NCBI GenBank assembly: GCA_022837205.1
Contig: JALHEL010000030.1
Location: forward strand, 6,671 to 17,115
DNA length: 10,445 nucleotides
Direction: 5' to 3'
Source: Leptolinea sp.
GTDB taxonomy: Bacteria; Chloroflexota; Anaerolineae; Anaerolineales; Anaerolineaceae
The position numbers were made by a program, and so were the translations under genes. Below the pieces are notes generated by a model that searched no databases, had not been told where the DNA came from, and was given only the letters and a program-made list of their open reading frames with translations. Each line of letters begins with the position of its first letter. Positions within the stretch are counted from its first letter, which is position 1. This document shows, piece after piece, positions 1 to 7,334 of this stretch.

Positions 1-276
1 TCTTTTCGCGTCAAACCCGATTTCCGCAACCGGGGACTCGGTACCTTACTGTTAAAAATTTGTGAAGTTACCGCTCGCGATCGGAATATTCAGAATGTCT
101 TTCTGAATTGCGCAAAAACCAACAAACGGTGCAAAGCATTTTACGAACGCAACGGTTTTACCGTTCTCCGCGAAGATCCCGGGAAATGGAGTTTCATCGA
201 CCACAAAGGCGCCGTCCGCGAGGAAGCGGAACCGGCATGGACAATGGTGAAAAAGATAGAAACCGGCGATGATTGA
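1..276 (+). CDS. GNAT-family N-acetyltransferase, 3' fragment (5' end outside window)
   Basis: Frame 1 is open from the first base to a TGA at 274-276, giving 91 residues of a C-terminal part. Seen: residues 4-14 read VKPDFRNRGLG, which fits GNAT motif A (the R-x-x-G-x-G pyrophosphate loop that binds acetyl-CoA), after a beta strand cut by the window edge. Further on, KAFYERNGF fits motif B, the usual 'A..FYe..GF' signature near the end of the fold. Known of the family: these enzymes transfer an acetyl group from acetyl-CoA to an amine on a small molecule, a peptide N-terminus or a side chain, in the cytoplasm. About 35 charged residues follow motif B, a slightly long tail. The acceptor-binding half is missing, so no substrate can be named. 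The gene is co-directional with uvrB but 247 bases separate them, so a shared operon is unlikely. Confidence 0.85.
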   Translation, partial: SFRVKPDFRNRGLGTLLLKICEVTARDRNIQNVFLNCAKTNKRCKAFYERNGFTVLREDPGKWSFIDHKGAVREEAEPAWTMVKKIETGDD

Positions 277-395
277 TCCGAGTCTTGATCTGATTGATTC
301 TCACCTCACTCATACCGACTGAAAAAAGTGCGTCTTTGGCCGAGTATCAGCTTTGAATTTGAGATTCCGACACCCTGAAAAATAAAACCTTATTT

Positions 396-430
396 CTTCT
401 CCGGTCACCGGAAAATTCTTCTTTTTTTTT
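396..430 (+). terminator. possible weak intrinsic terminator after the GNAT gene
   Basis: CCGG (401-404) and CCGG (408-411) can pair around a TCA loop. T400-A412 extends the stem, which then has one mismatch and two more T-A pairs. A T-rich run from 415 to 430 follows, including ten consecutive Ts at 421-430 after a C. The stem is short (5 bp plus 2), so the call rests mostly on the T tract. It lies about 120 bases after the GNAT stop codon and before uvrB, where a terminator is expected. The 277-523 spacer otherwise shows only A/T-rich sequence; I saw no convincing small ORF and no LexA-type inverted repeat in it. Confidence 0.4.
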
Positions 431-497
431 ATAAATTTTTTACGGCTTACAATCCTTCTCTTCCACAATATTAATAAATATCTGTAAACCGCGACGG

Positions 498-513
498 TAT
501 AATAATTCTGGAG
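498..513 (+). promoter_or_regulatory. candidate -10 box and ribosome binding site of uvrB
   Basis: TATAAT at 498-503 matches the sigma-70 -10 consensus exactly. There is no good -35 hexamer 16-18 bases upstream; that stretch reads taaata. GGAG at 510-513 lies 10 bases before the ATG at 524 and is the best Shine-Dalgarno candidate. If the TATAAT box is used, transcription would start near 510 and the leader would barely contain the GGAG. Either the leader is very short or an upstream promoter is used. The distance to the ATG supports the chosen start; the promoter is tentative. Confidence 0.35.
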
Positions 514-523
514 TATAGAAAGA

Positions 524-2575
524 ATGAGAAATAAATTTGAATTAACCGCCCCTTACCAGCCGATGGGCGATCAACCCGAGGCGATCAAAGCATTGGTAGA
601 TGGGGTTCAAAAAGGGTATCGACATCAGGTATTGCTGGGCGCAACCGGCACCGGCAAAACATTTACCATGGCAAATGTCATTCAACAATTACAAATGCCC
701 GCGGTGGTGATGGCCCACAACAAAACCCTTGCCGCCCAACTTTACGCCGAATTCAAGGAATTCTTCCCCAAGAATGCCGTGGAATATTTCGTTTCTTATT
801 ATGATTATTATCAGCCGGAAGCCTATGTCCCGCGCCATGACTTGTATATTGAAAAAGAAGTCGATACCAACGACGAAATTGACCGGTTGCGGCTGGCGGC
901 GACCGCCGCGCTGGCTTCCCGATCGGATGTGATCATTGTCGCTTCGGTTTCCTGCATTTACGGGTTGGGAGATCCGGAAGCTTACGGGAAAACGGTGATT
1001 AATTTAAAAGTCGGTACCATCACCCGCCGAAACGCGTTGTTGCGCCAACTGGTCGAAAGCCAATACCAACGAAATGATATGGATTTTCATTCCGGAACGT
1101 TTCGGGTCAGAGGGGATACGTTGGAAATATTTCCGGCATATGAGGATAGTGTGGCCTACCGAATTTCCTTTTGGGGCGATGAGATTGAAAAGATTACCGA
1201 AGTGAATCCGCTGACGGGCGAGTTGGTCACCACACTGGATGAAATAGCAATCTATCCGGCGAAGCACTATATCACCGAAGAATCTCGCATAAAGCAAGCC
1301 ATTGTCGATATCGAAACGGAACTGGAAGAGCGAATCAAATATTTCAAAGACAATAACCGCTTGCTTGAGGCGCAACGGATCGAGCAGCGTACAAAATTTG
1401 ATATCGAAATGATCAAGGAAATCGGTTATTGTTCGGGAATTGAAAACTATTCCCGCCATTTGGATCAGCGGCCCGCGGGAAGTCACCCCTGGACATTAAT
1501 GGATTACCTGCCTTCGGAATATCTGTTGTTTATCGATGAGTCCCATATGACGATCCCTCAGATTCGGGGGATGTATCACGGTGATCGCAGCCGCAAATCC
1601 GTTCTTGCCGAATATGGCTTCCGCCTGCCTTCCGCTTTGGATAACCGCCCGTTAACTTTCGAAGAATTTGAAAAAACAATGGGATACACCATTTACACCA
1701 GTGCCACACCGGGGCCTTATGAATTGGAACATTCCCAACAAATCGCCGAGCAAATCATTCGTCCGACCGGGTTGGTCGATCCGCAGGTTGAAGTTCGACC
1801 GACAAAGGGTCAAATTGATGACCTGATCGGCGAAATTCGTAAGCGGACCGCCGCCAATCAACGCGTTTTGGTGACGACATTAACCAAGCGCATGGCGGAA
1901 GATTTATCCGAATATCTGAAGGACAATGACATAAAAGTGCATTATTTACATTCCGAAGTGGATACCTTGGAACGGATTTCCATCCTGCGAGATATGCGTA
2001 CCGGCGTCTATGATGTGATTGTCGGAATTAACTTGCTGCGCGAAGGGTTGGATTTGCCGGAAGTTTCACTGGTGGCGATTCTGGATGCGGATAAAGAAGG
2101 CTTTTTACGATCCGGCGTCTCACTGATTCAAACCATCGGCAGGGCAGCCCGTAACGTGGACGGTAAAGTCATTCTTTACGCGGATAAAATGACGGATTCA
2201 ATGAAATATGCCATCGACGAGACCAATCGCCGCCGCAAAAAACAACAGGCATATAATGAGGCACATCATATTACACCCATGACAATTGTCAAAGGAATAT
2301 ATGATCTTTCGGAGCGATTAACCGTTTCCAACGCGATAGCGGATGAGAAGGCGGATTATAAAACCACTCGTAAGAATTTGCCGAAGAACGAACTGAAACA
2401 CATCTTGGCAGACCTGGAAAGAGAAATGAAAGAGGCAGCCAAGAATCTGGACTTCGAACGGGCGGCGGAATTGCGCGATCAGGTTTATGAACTGCGCGGA
2501 CTGGTTGCCGATGTTTCCGACGCTTCCCCTTGGCAGCGCGCGAAGATGCTTGCCGGCGAAATCGATCTGAAATAA
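524..2575 (+). CDS. uvrB: UvrABC excision nuclease subunit B (UvrB)
   Basis: UvrB is the damage-verifying helicase-like subunit of bacterial nucleotide excision repair. UvrA loads it onto DNA, it inserts a beta-hairpin behind the lesion and it recruits UvrC for the incisions. The 683-residue protein is full length for the family. Seen in order: Walker A GATGTGKT (39-46); the aromatic beta-hairpin SYYDYYQPEAYVP (91-103); the Walker B/DEAD-like IDESH (337-341); TSATPG (392-397); the C-terminal helicase motifs REGLDLPEV (506-514) and QTIGRAARN (536-544); and a UVR domain at about 625-660 (LEREMKEAAKNLDFERAAEL) that contacts UvrC. All key residues look intact. The start has GGAG ten bases upstream, and the N-terminal FELTAPYQPMGDQP is the usual UvrB opening. 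No uvrA or uvrC lies nearby, so the gene appears solitary. I saw no SOS box upstream. Confidence 0.98.
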   Translation: MRNKFELTAPYQPMGDQPEAIKALVDGVQKGYRHQVLLGATGTGKTFTMANVIQQLQMPAVVMAHNKTLAAQLYAEFKEFFPKNAVEYFVSYYDYYQPEAYVPRHDLYIEKEVDTNDEIDRLRLAATAALASRSDVIIVASVSCIYGLGDPEAYGKTVINLKVGTITRRNALLRQLVESQYQRNDMDFHSGTFRVRGDTLEIFPAYEDSVAYRISFWGDEIEKITEVNPLTGELVTTLDEIAIYPAKHYITEESRIKQAIVDIETELEERIKYFKDNNRLLEAQRIEQRTKFDIEMIKEIGYCSGIENYSRHLDQRPAGSHPWTLMDYLPSEYLLFIDESHMTIPQIRGMYHGDRSRKSVLAEYGFRLPSALDNRPLTFEEFEKTMGYTIYTSATPGPYELEHSQQIAEQIIRPTGLVDPQVEVRPTKGQIDDLIGEIRKRTAANQRVLVTTLTKRMAEDLSEYLKDNDIKVHYLHSEVDTLERISILRDMRTGVYDVIVGINLLREGLDLPEVSLVAILDADKEGFLRSGVSLIQTIGRAARNVDGKVILYADKMTDSMKYAIDETNRRRKKQQAYNEAHHITPMTIVKGIYDLSERLTVSNAIADEKADYKTTRKNLPKNELKHILADLEREMKEAAKNLDFERAAELRDQVYELRGLVADVSDASPWQRAKMLAGEIDLK

Positions 2576-2599
2576 TCGTTTTACAATCGGATTTTCCGG

Positions 2600-3277
2600 C
2601 TATAAATCGAAACTTTCTCCGCTTCTCAGAACAATCGGTTTGGCTCCGGACGTTTCAATAACTTCCCGCTTCCAACCTTCGAGATTCAATCCGGGATCGT
2701 AATGCATGGGAATCACATTTTTAGGCCGGATCATTTTCAATGCCCGAATCGATTCAGATAAGCCCATCACGAAAATATCTCCGATCGGCAGTAAAGCGAC
2801 ATCCACCGCATCTTCACCGATCAAAGACATTTCGCTGAAAACACCCGTATCTCCGGCGAAGTAAATCTTTTTTTGCTGATCGTGGGTTGCTAAAATAAAT
2901 CCCAATGCCAACCCGCCATACGTTCCGTCCGGAGTTCCTGAACCGTGCACAGCGATCGTCGCCCGCACCGTTCCGAAGGGGAATGCACGCGTTCCGCTGA
3001 CATAGATAGGCATCGTATTGACCGCGCCGTGTTTCGCGAACCAATTCGATAATTCAAAATTGCACAAAATCGGGGCATGACAACGATTGGAAATTTCAAT
3101 CGCGTCTCCGACATGGTCACTGTGCCCGTGACTGACTAAAATAAGATCCGCTTCCGCTTTTTTTGCCGGTATGGCGGCATTCGAATTTCCGGTTAAAAAA
3201 GGATCCAACAGAACTTTATAATGATCGAAATCGATCAGAAAGGCTGAATGCCCCAACCAGGTAATTTTTACATCCAT
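2600..3277 (-). CDS. UPF0173 / UlaG-like metal-dependent hydrolase (metallo-beta-lactamase fold)
   Basis: This is a 225-residue cytoplasmic protein, the usual length for the UPF0173 family of single-domain metallo-beta-lactamase-fold hydrolases. Seen: the opening ITWLGHSAFLI (5-15), typical of the UlaG/UPF0173 branch; the metal-binding motif SHGHSDH (49-55, with H50, H52, D54 and H55); H111 in VHGSG; D143 in FAGDTG; and H192 in IPMHYDP. Together these can supply a two-metal (Zn or Mn) hydrolytic site. Known relatives include UlaG, an L-ascorbate-6-phosphate lactonase, but most UPF0173 members have no assigned substrate, so none is given here. The ATG has TGAGG seven bases upstream. It converges with uvrB, the stop codons being 24 bases apart. 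A strong terminator upstream separates it from the sugar operon, so it is probably its own transcription unit. Confidence 0.92.
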   Translation of the reverse strand: MDVKITWLGHSAFLIDFDHYKVLLDPFLTGNSNAAIPAKKAEADLILVSHGHSDHVGDAIEISNRCHAPILCNFELSNWFAKHGAVNTMPIYVSGTRAFPFGTVRATIAVHGSGTPDGTYGGLALGFILATHDQQKKIYFAGDTGVFSEMSLIGEDAVDVALLPIGDIFVMGLSESIRALKMIRPKNVIPMHYDPGLNLEGWKREVIETSGAKPIVLRSGESFDL

Positions 3278-3327
3278 GACATTTCCTCACTTTCTTTATC
3301 AATTAATTGTAACGTCAGTTTAAATAT

Positions 3328-3373
3328 AAAACATTCCGCTTTCGGACTACATCGGCTGAAAGCGGAATGTTTT
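3328..3373 (-). terminator. strong hairpin terminator at the end of the sugar operon
   Basis: Positions 3328-3343 and 3358-3373 form an uninterrupted 16-bp stem (AAAACATTCCGCTTTC with its exact complement). An additional G-T and G-C pair can shorten the loop to about 10 bases. Read on the minus strand the 3' arm ends in TTTT and continues ATATTTA, a fair U-rich tail. On the plus strand the tail is TTTTTGATATTTATTT. It sits about 70 bases after the stop of the last oxidoreductase gene and 50 bases before the hydrolase start, so it should end the sugar operon and insulate the hydrolase gene. Either strand could be terminated, but no plus-strand gene needs it. Confidence 0.8.
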
Positions 3374-3444
3374 TGATATTTATTTGATTCAAATAACTAC
3401 GCGAAACCATAAGCCGTCATAAATGGTTGGTTTGGAAAAAGACC

Positions 3445-4440
3445 TTACAGCTTCACTGTTTGCCCCGAAGCTGCGGATTCATAAGCGGCTTGAACCACTT
3501 CCACCGCGCGAAGCCCATCCGTCGCCGTGATACATGCGGGGCGTTCCTCGCGAATGGAAGCCGCAAATTCTTCGATCATCCCCTGGTTCGAATCAGAACC
3601 CCAATAATGCCAAACCTGATTTTGTATATCATGCCGGTAAACGGATAAGTTTTGGCGAAACGCATCCACCTGAACCGCTCCGCGATCGGTAACCACTTCA
3701 AAATTCAAGCCTCCCCAAGTCGGATAATAATCCGGGCGGGACCAGGAGCAATCAATTGTGGCAAAGCAGTCATTTTTGAAATGCAGCATCGCCATCCCGG
3801 CCGTTTCCACATCCACTTCACCGCGGTGAAAACATTGGCTCGATTGTGCATAAACGCTGTCCACTTCCGACTTCGTGATCCAACGAAACAGATCGGTCAA
3901 ATGTACCAAATGATCCTGTAAGGCTCCGCCGCCCGCCAATTTTTTATCCACAAACCATTTTCGGTGGAGGGATGGCATCTGACCCTCATTTTCCGAACGA
4001 AAACAGTAAATTTTTCCGTATACTCCCCGATCCAACTGATCTTTTACCGCGACGATCGGAGCGGAAAAGCGCATCGGAAATGCGGTCATCAGATTGATTT
4101 TTTTTGATTCCGTTAATGAAACAATCTTTTCGGCATCTTCCAAGGTGGTGGCAAGCGGTTTTTCGCAGCAGATATTTTTAACGCCGGCGGCGATCGCCGT
4201 TTCCACCATCGACAAGTGGTTGTTGTTTTCACTGCAGATCACCACACCGTCCGGTTTCTTGGCAAAGAACTCATCAAAATCGCTCGTTCCCCATGTCCGA
4301 AATTGTTCGGAGAATTGTTTCACTCGATCGCTGTCCGGGTCAACGAATCCGATCCATTCCACCCCCGGGATCGAACGAATATTCTGAATATAGGCTTCCG
4401 CATGCAAATGTGCAAAACTCATGATCCCGATCTTAATCAT
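3445..4440 (-). CDS. Gfo/Idh/MocA-family NAD(P)-dependent oxidoreductase B
   Basis: This is a 331-residue cytoplasmic dehydrogenase of the glucose-fructose oxidoreductase / inositol dehydrogenase / MocA family, which oxidises or reduces a hydroxyl on sugars and cyclitols. Seen: an N-terminal Rossmann domain (about 1-118) containing the family EKP motif (93-95, CCEKPLATT); the C-terminal alpha/beta domain; and GGALQDHLVHLTD (171-183), whose D176 and H180 correspond to the usual catalytic D-x-x-x-H. The nucleotide loop is unusual: GIMSFAHLHA (5-14) replaces GxGxxG. This variant also occurs in some members of the family. An in-frame ATG at 4507-4509 would add 23 residues, but the ATG at 4438-4440 has AAGGAG seven bases upstream and gives the normal N-terminus, so I use it. 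It overlaps the stop of oxidoreductase A as ATGA, implying translational coupling. Substrate and direction are unknown. Confidence 0.93.
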   Translation of the reverse strand: MIKIGIMSFAHLHAEAYIQNIRSIPGVEWIGFVDPDSDRVKQFSEQFRTWGTSDFDEFFAKKPDGVVICSENNNHLSMVETAIAAGVKNICCEKPLATTLEDAEKIVSLTESKKINLMTAFPMRFSAPIVAVKDQLDRGVYGKIYCFRSENEGQMPSLHRKWFVDKKLAGGGALQDHLVHLTDLFRWITKSEVDSVYAQSSQCFHRGEVDVETAGMAMLHFKNDCFATIDCSWSRPDYYPTWGGLNFEVVTDRGAVQVDAFRQNLSVYRHDIQNQVWHYWGSDSNQGMIEEFAASIREERPACITATDGLRAVEVVQAAYESAASGQTVKL

Positions 4441-5441
4441 TTCAAAACTCCTTCCAGCGGTTTGATTTGCACCGGTTCTCCGGTCCGGGCGGATTCCCGC
4501 GCCGCGCAAGCGATCTGAACGGCTTTGACGCCGTCCATTCCCGTTACCCGTATCTCATCTCCGTAACAAATCGCCCGATAAAACTCCTTAATTTCGCTCG
4601 TATAAGGACTTTCCGCCAGCGGGCTCCCCGGTAATGCGACATCCGGAGCATCTTTATCGGTTTGAATCAGATTATGAATCGGCATGGTTTCTTCGGAATC
4701 AAAATGGACGGCTCCCCGTTCGCAATTGATATCAAAACCCGTCTGGAAATTCGGAGGGGGATATGCCCAGCCACAGGTGACATGAGTCAGCGTCCCGTTT
4801 TCATGGGTAAGAATGGTCAATCCGAAATCAATCGGTGAGGACGGATCCAAAGAACTGACTTTCTGAGTATAGACCGTCCGAACATCTCCCGCCACCCATC
4901 TTGCATAATCAAAATCATGAATTGCCAGGTCCATCAGAATGCCGCCCGATTTCTGTTCGTCCAGGAACCAATTATTCGAGGGCTTTTTCGGACGATAACT
5001 GCAGCGGCGCAAATGAATCGTTCCGGGTTTCCCGATTTGGCCGCTGTCGACCAATTCTTTAGCCGCTGCATATTCGGGGAAGAATCGGACAACCTGCGCA
5101 ACCAACAGTCTGACTCCGGCTTCCTCGCAAGCCCTCAGCATTTCCAATCCGGATTGCCAGTCCAACGCCAACGGTTTCTCACAAATAATCTGCTTTCGGG
5201 CTTTGGCCGCTTGTCTCACCTGAGTCGGATGCAAATAAGTGGGAGTGCAAATATCAACAATATCCGCTTCGGACAACAATTGATCCAGCTTCTCAAAAAC
5301 TTTTGTATGGTATTTCTTGGCGAGCGGTTCGGCTTCCGGAACGGATTCCGCGCAGAAACCGACAATTTCTGCATCCGTTTCCGCCCACCCCATGGCATGG
5401 GTGGAACCCATCGAACCGGTACCGACTATTCCTACTTTCAT
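4437..5441 (-). CDS. Gfo/Idh/MocA-family NAD(P)-dependent oxidoreductase A
   Basis: This is a 334-residue protein, normal for the family, predicted to be a soluble NAD(P)-linked dehydrogenase acting on a sugar, sugar acid or cyclitol. Seen: the canonical dinucleotide loop GTGSMG (7-12) after a short beta strand; the EKP motif at 88-90 (ICEKPLAL), whose Lys usually contacts substrate and nicotinamide; and SGGILMDLAIHDFDYARW (165-182), holding the catalytic-type D171 and H175. GAGAGGG seven bases before the ATG supports the start. It follows permease 2 after 33 bases and overlaps oxidoreductase B by four bases (ATGA). The two enzymes share the fold but differ clearly in the nucleotide loop and active-site surroundings, so they are not a recent duplication. 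The specific reaction cannot be read from the sequence; myo- or scyllo-inositol-type dehydrogenation is one possibility among many. Confidence 0.94.
   Translation of the reverse strand: MKVGIVGTGSMGSTHAMGWAETDAEIVGFCAESVPEAEPLAKKYHTKVFEKLDQLLSEADIVDICTPTYLHPTQVRQAAKARKQIICEKPLALDWQSGLEMLRACEEAGVRLLVAQVVRFFPEYAAAKELVDSGQIGKPGTIHLRRCSYRPKKPSNNWFLDEQKSGGILMDLAIHDFDYARWVAGDVRTVYTQKVSSLDPSSPIDFGLTILTHENGTLTHVTCGWAYPPPNFQTGFDINCERGAVHFDSEETMPIHNLIQTDKDAPDVALPGSPLAESPYTSEIKEFYRAICYGDEIRVTGMDGVKAVQIACAARESARTGEPVQIKPLEGVLK
4441..4455 (-). promoter_or_regulatory. ribosome binding site that fixes the start of oxidoreductase B
   Basis: Read on the minus strand this segment is GGAAGGAGTTTTGAA and runs straight into the ATG at 4440-4438. 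GGAAGGAG is a near-perfect Shine-Dalgarno sequence and leaves seven bases to the start. It lies inside the last codons of oxidoreductase A. This rules in 4440 over the upstream in-frame ATG at 4509, which would add an extension rich in Arg and Gly unlike this family. Confidence 0.85.
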
Positions 5442-5474
5442 TCGTGTTCCCTCTCTTTCCGTCTTTTCATTGGA

Positions 5475-6353
5475 TTATGATTTGATCGCACCCGATGTGA
5501 TCGATTTGATCATTTGTTTGGAGAATATCAGGTAAAAGATCAGAATGGGAATGATGGACATGGTCAACGATGCCAATACCGCATTCCAATCCGTCATATA
5601 TTGGCCGAGGAACTGTTGCGCGCCCAAGGTTACCGTCGCCGTTTCCGCACTCGGTGCCAAAATCAGCGGCCACCACAAATCATTCCAAATCGGTATCATC
5701 GAAAATATCCCGATTGCCCCCAGCGCCGGTCGTATCAGAGGCAAAATCATCCAATAAATCCGATATTCGCTGGCTCCGTCCACCCTTGCCGCATCAATTA
5801 ATTCCTGCGGAATCTGTTTCATAAATGAAGAAAGAATAAAGATCGCCATCGGTAAAGATTGTGCGATGTAAACGATAATCAAGGAAAGCAACGTATTTGT
5901 TAAGGACCAATTCACCATCAGCCGTAGAATCCCTACGGTCGCAAGCCGGATGGGTATCATAATGCCGATGGAAAAGATCAGACTTAATAAAGTAGCTCCT
6001 TTGAATTTATAGCGCGATAAAGCGAAAGATGCCATGGTGGCAATTAATAAAGTAATCGCCAACGATACTACCGTGACCACAATACTATTGGTAAAATATC
6101 GGGCAAAATTCGCTCGTTTATTTACTGTTTCAAAACCGATCAGGCTGAAAGTTTCGGCATTGGGGATATTAAACGGATATTTAAATATCGCATTCCGATT
6201 TTTAAACGCGTTCACCAAAATAATATAAATTGGGAATAATGCGATAATGCTCCAAAAAATCAAAAATAGAATAGGCCCGGCACTTCGCAGCCATGAAATG
6301 ATCCGATAAGAGACAGAGGCGCCTTTTTTCTTGTTTAACTCGGTTGCGGTCAT
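5475..6353 (-). CDS. ABC sugar transporter permease 2 (CUT1, MalG-like)
   Basis: This is a 292-residue inner-membrane permease with about six transmembrane helices (roughly 26-49, 89-112, 121-142, 150-175, 206-226 and 258-278). The cytoplasmic EAA loop reads LIDAARVDGASEYRIYWMIL (185-204) followed by P205; it docks the ATPase and matches the MalG/CUT1 type (x-AA-x-x-DGA, then LP). The N-terminal tail is short and basic, also MalG-like. An in-frame ATG at 6372-6374 would add seven residues, but it has no ribosome binding site. The ATG at 6351-6353 has GAGGAGG five bases upstream, so it is chosen. That ribosome binding site overlaps the stop codon of permease 1, a layout that couples the two proteins. 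It should form a heterodimeric channel with permease 1. The substrate is unknown but probably carbohydrate. Confidence 0.95.
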   Translation of the reverse strand: MTATELNKKKGASVSYRIISWLRSAGPILFLIFWSIIALFPIYIILVNAFKNRNAIFKYPFNIPNAETFSLIGFETVNKRANFARYFTNSIVVTVVSLAITLLIATMASFALSRYKFKGATLLSLIFSIGIMIPIRLATVGILRLMVNWSLTNTLLSLIIVYIAQSLPMAIFILSSFMKQIPQELIDAARVDGASEYRIYWMILPLIRPALGAIGIFSMIPIWNDLWWPLILAPSAETATVTLGAQQFLGQYMTDWNAVLASLTMSIIPILIFYLIFSKQMIKSITSGAIKS

Positions 6354-6368
6354 TTTTTCCTCCTCAAT
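6354..6368 (-). promoter_or_regulatory. ribosome binding site of permease 2 overlapping the permease 1 stop
   Basis: On the minus strand this reads ATTGAGGAGGAAAAA and then ATG. The TGA stop of permease 1 (6366-6364) forms the beginning of the GAGGAGG Shine-Dalgarno sequence. A ribosome finishing permease 1 is therefore placed directly on the permease 2 start, which suits a 1:1 heterodimer. This decides the start at 6353 rather than 6374. Confidence 0.85.
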
Positions 6369-7296
6369 ATTCATAAGTGGTGGTGCGTTTTTGCCAGATC
6401 ATATAAATAACAACACCGATCAGGATAATAATGAACTGCATCGCTGCGATCGTCGCGCCCAGCGTTTGATTGGGCATCTGCTGTTGTTGCCCGAAAAAGG
6501 TACGATAAAACAGAGTTCCCATAATGTCCGTCGAAAGATTCGGCCCCGCCAACGCTCCTTGCATGGTATAGATCAGATCAAATGCATTAAAGTTTCCGAC
6601 AAAGGTCATCATTGCCACCAAGCCCACCGTCGGTAAGATCAACGGAAATTTCACCCGCCAAAAAATCTGCCAAGCGTTGGCACCGTCCACATACGCCGCT
6701 TCCGTCAATTCATCCGGGATGGCAATCAATGCGGTATAGAACAAAATCATAGGCGTGCCGATATATTGCCAGACGGAGATTAATGAACAGGTTATCAACG
6801 CCGTTTCTTCCAAGCCCAGCCAGGGTCGGAAAAGCCCGCCGAGTCCGAATATATTGAGAATCGTTTTGGATACGCCCCAAACCGGGCTCAGGATCAGTTT
6901 CCAAACAAAGCCCACCAATACAAACGATAAAATCGTCGGAATAAACAGAACGGTCCGAAAGAAATTCCGAATTTTACCGCCTTTACAAAGGACCGATGCC
7001 AAAAGCAGACCGATGGGATTTTGTACCAACATATGAATAAGGAAGAAGACAATGTTATTTTTGAAGGCTCCCCAGAAGATCGGAGCATAATACTTATCGG
7101 TAAACAGATATTTATAGTTTTGAATTCCGACAAAAATTGTATTTCGAGCATTATTGGGATCTTCCGTAAAGAAACTTAATGTCAGGGAATCCAAAAGAGG
7201 AATAACCATCACAATAACATAAATGATCAAGGCCGGAGCGATAAAAACAACCAAATGCCATGGAAACGGTTTGCGGACTTTACGGGTAGCATTCAT
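6364..7296 (-). CDS. ABC sugar transporter permease 1 (CUT1, MalF-like)
   Basis: This is a 310-residue inner-membrane permease of the MalF/UgpA/LacF type. Seen: a basic N-terminus (KVRKP), then about six hydrophobic helices (roughly 13-35, 80-103, 113-135, 164-190, 218-238 and 278-302). The conserved EAA loop is ELTEAAYVDGANAWQIFWRV (196-215), with PLILP at 218-222, and it contacts the transport ATPase. It should pair with permease 2 to form the channel for the substrate delivered by the binding protein at 7561-8835. AAGGAAG nine bases before the ATG supports the start. The gene is separated from the binding-protein gene by a 264-base spacer that holds a hairpin and a promoter-like sequence, so it may be expressed partly on its own. 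No ATPase gene is encoded here; CUT1 systems commonly share a MsmK/MalK-type ATPase encoded elsewhere. Confidence 0.95.
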   Translation of the reverse strand: MNATRKVRKPFPWHLVVFIAPALIIYVIVMVIPLLDSLTLSFFTEDPNNARNTIFVGIQNYKYLFTDKYYAPIFWGAFKNNIVFFLIHMLVQNPIGLLLASVLCKGGKIRNFFRTVLFIPTILSFVLVGFVWKLILSPVWGVSKTILNIFGLGGLFRPWLGLEETALITCSLISVWQYIGTPMILFYTALIAIPDELTEAAYVDGANAWQIFWRVKFPLILPTVGLVAMMTFVGNFNAFDLIYTMQGALAGPNLSTDIMGTLFYRTFFGQQQQMPNQTLGATIAAMQFIIILIGVVIYMIWQKRTTTYEY

Positions 7297-7334
7297 ACAG
7301 GCATTCTTCCTTTCAGCAGTGATTTAAAAATTAT

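Noticed and set aside
277..523. Search for an SOS (LexA) box, small gene or RNA element in the spacer before uvrB
   Set aside because: The spacer is A/T-rich with one weak hairpin and a TATAAT box. I found no inverted repeat of SOS type and no ORF with a ribosome binding site.
1004..1486. A 160-codon open frame on the minus strand inside uvrB
   Set aside because: It is fully antisense to conserved UvrB sequence, has no recognisable domain or convincing ribosome binding site, and is a codon-bias shadow.
4441..4509. A 23-residue N-terminal extension of oxidoreductase B
   Set aside because: The family begins at the MIKIGI strand. A near-perfect ribosome binding site lies just before that ATG, while the extension is Arg/Gly-rich and merely reads the end of oxidoreductase A in another frame.
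5385..5404. A near-palindrome with CCACCC and GGGTGG arms
   Set aside because: It lies inside the conserved N-terminal coding region of oxidoreductase A (the T-H-A-M-G-W stretch) and is explained by the codons. Nothing suggests a binding site there.
4917..5480. A 187-codon plus-strand open frame opposite oxidoreductase A
   Set aside because: It is antisense to a clear Gfo/Idh/MocA enzyme and its translation is low-complexity Arg/Phe-rich sequence without a family match.
6354..6374. A seven-residue extension of permease 2 starting at the upstream ATG
   Set aside because: There is no Shine-Dalgarno sequence before that ATG, whereas GAGGAGG lies five bases before the downstream ATG.
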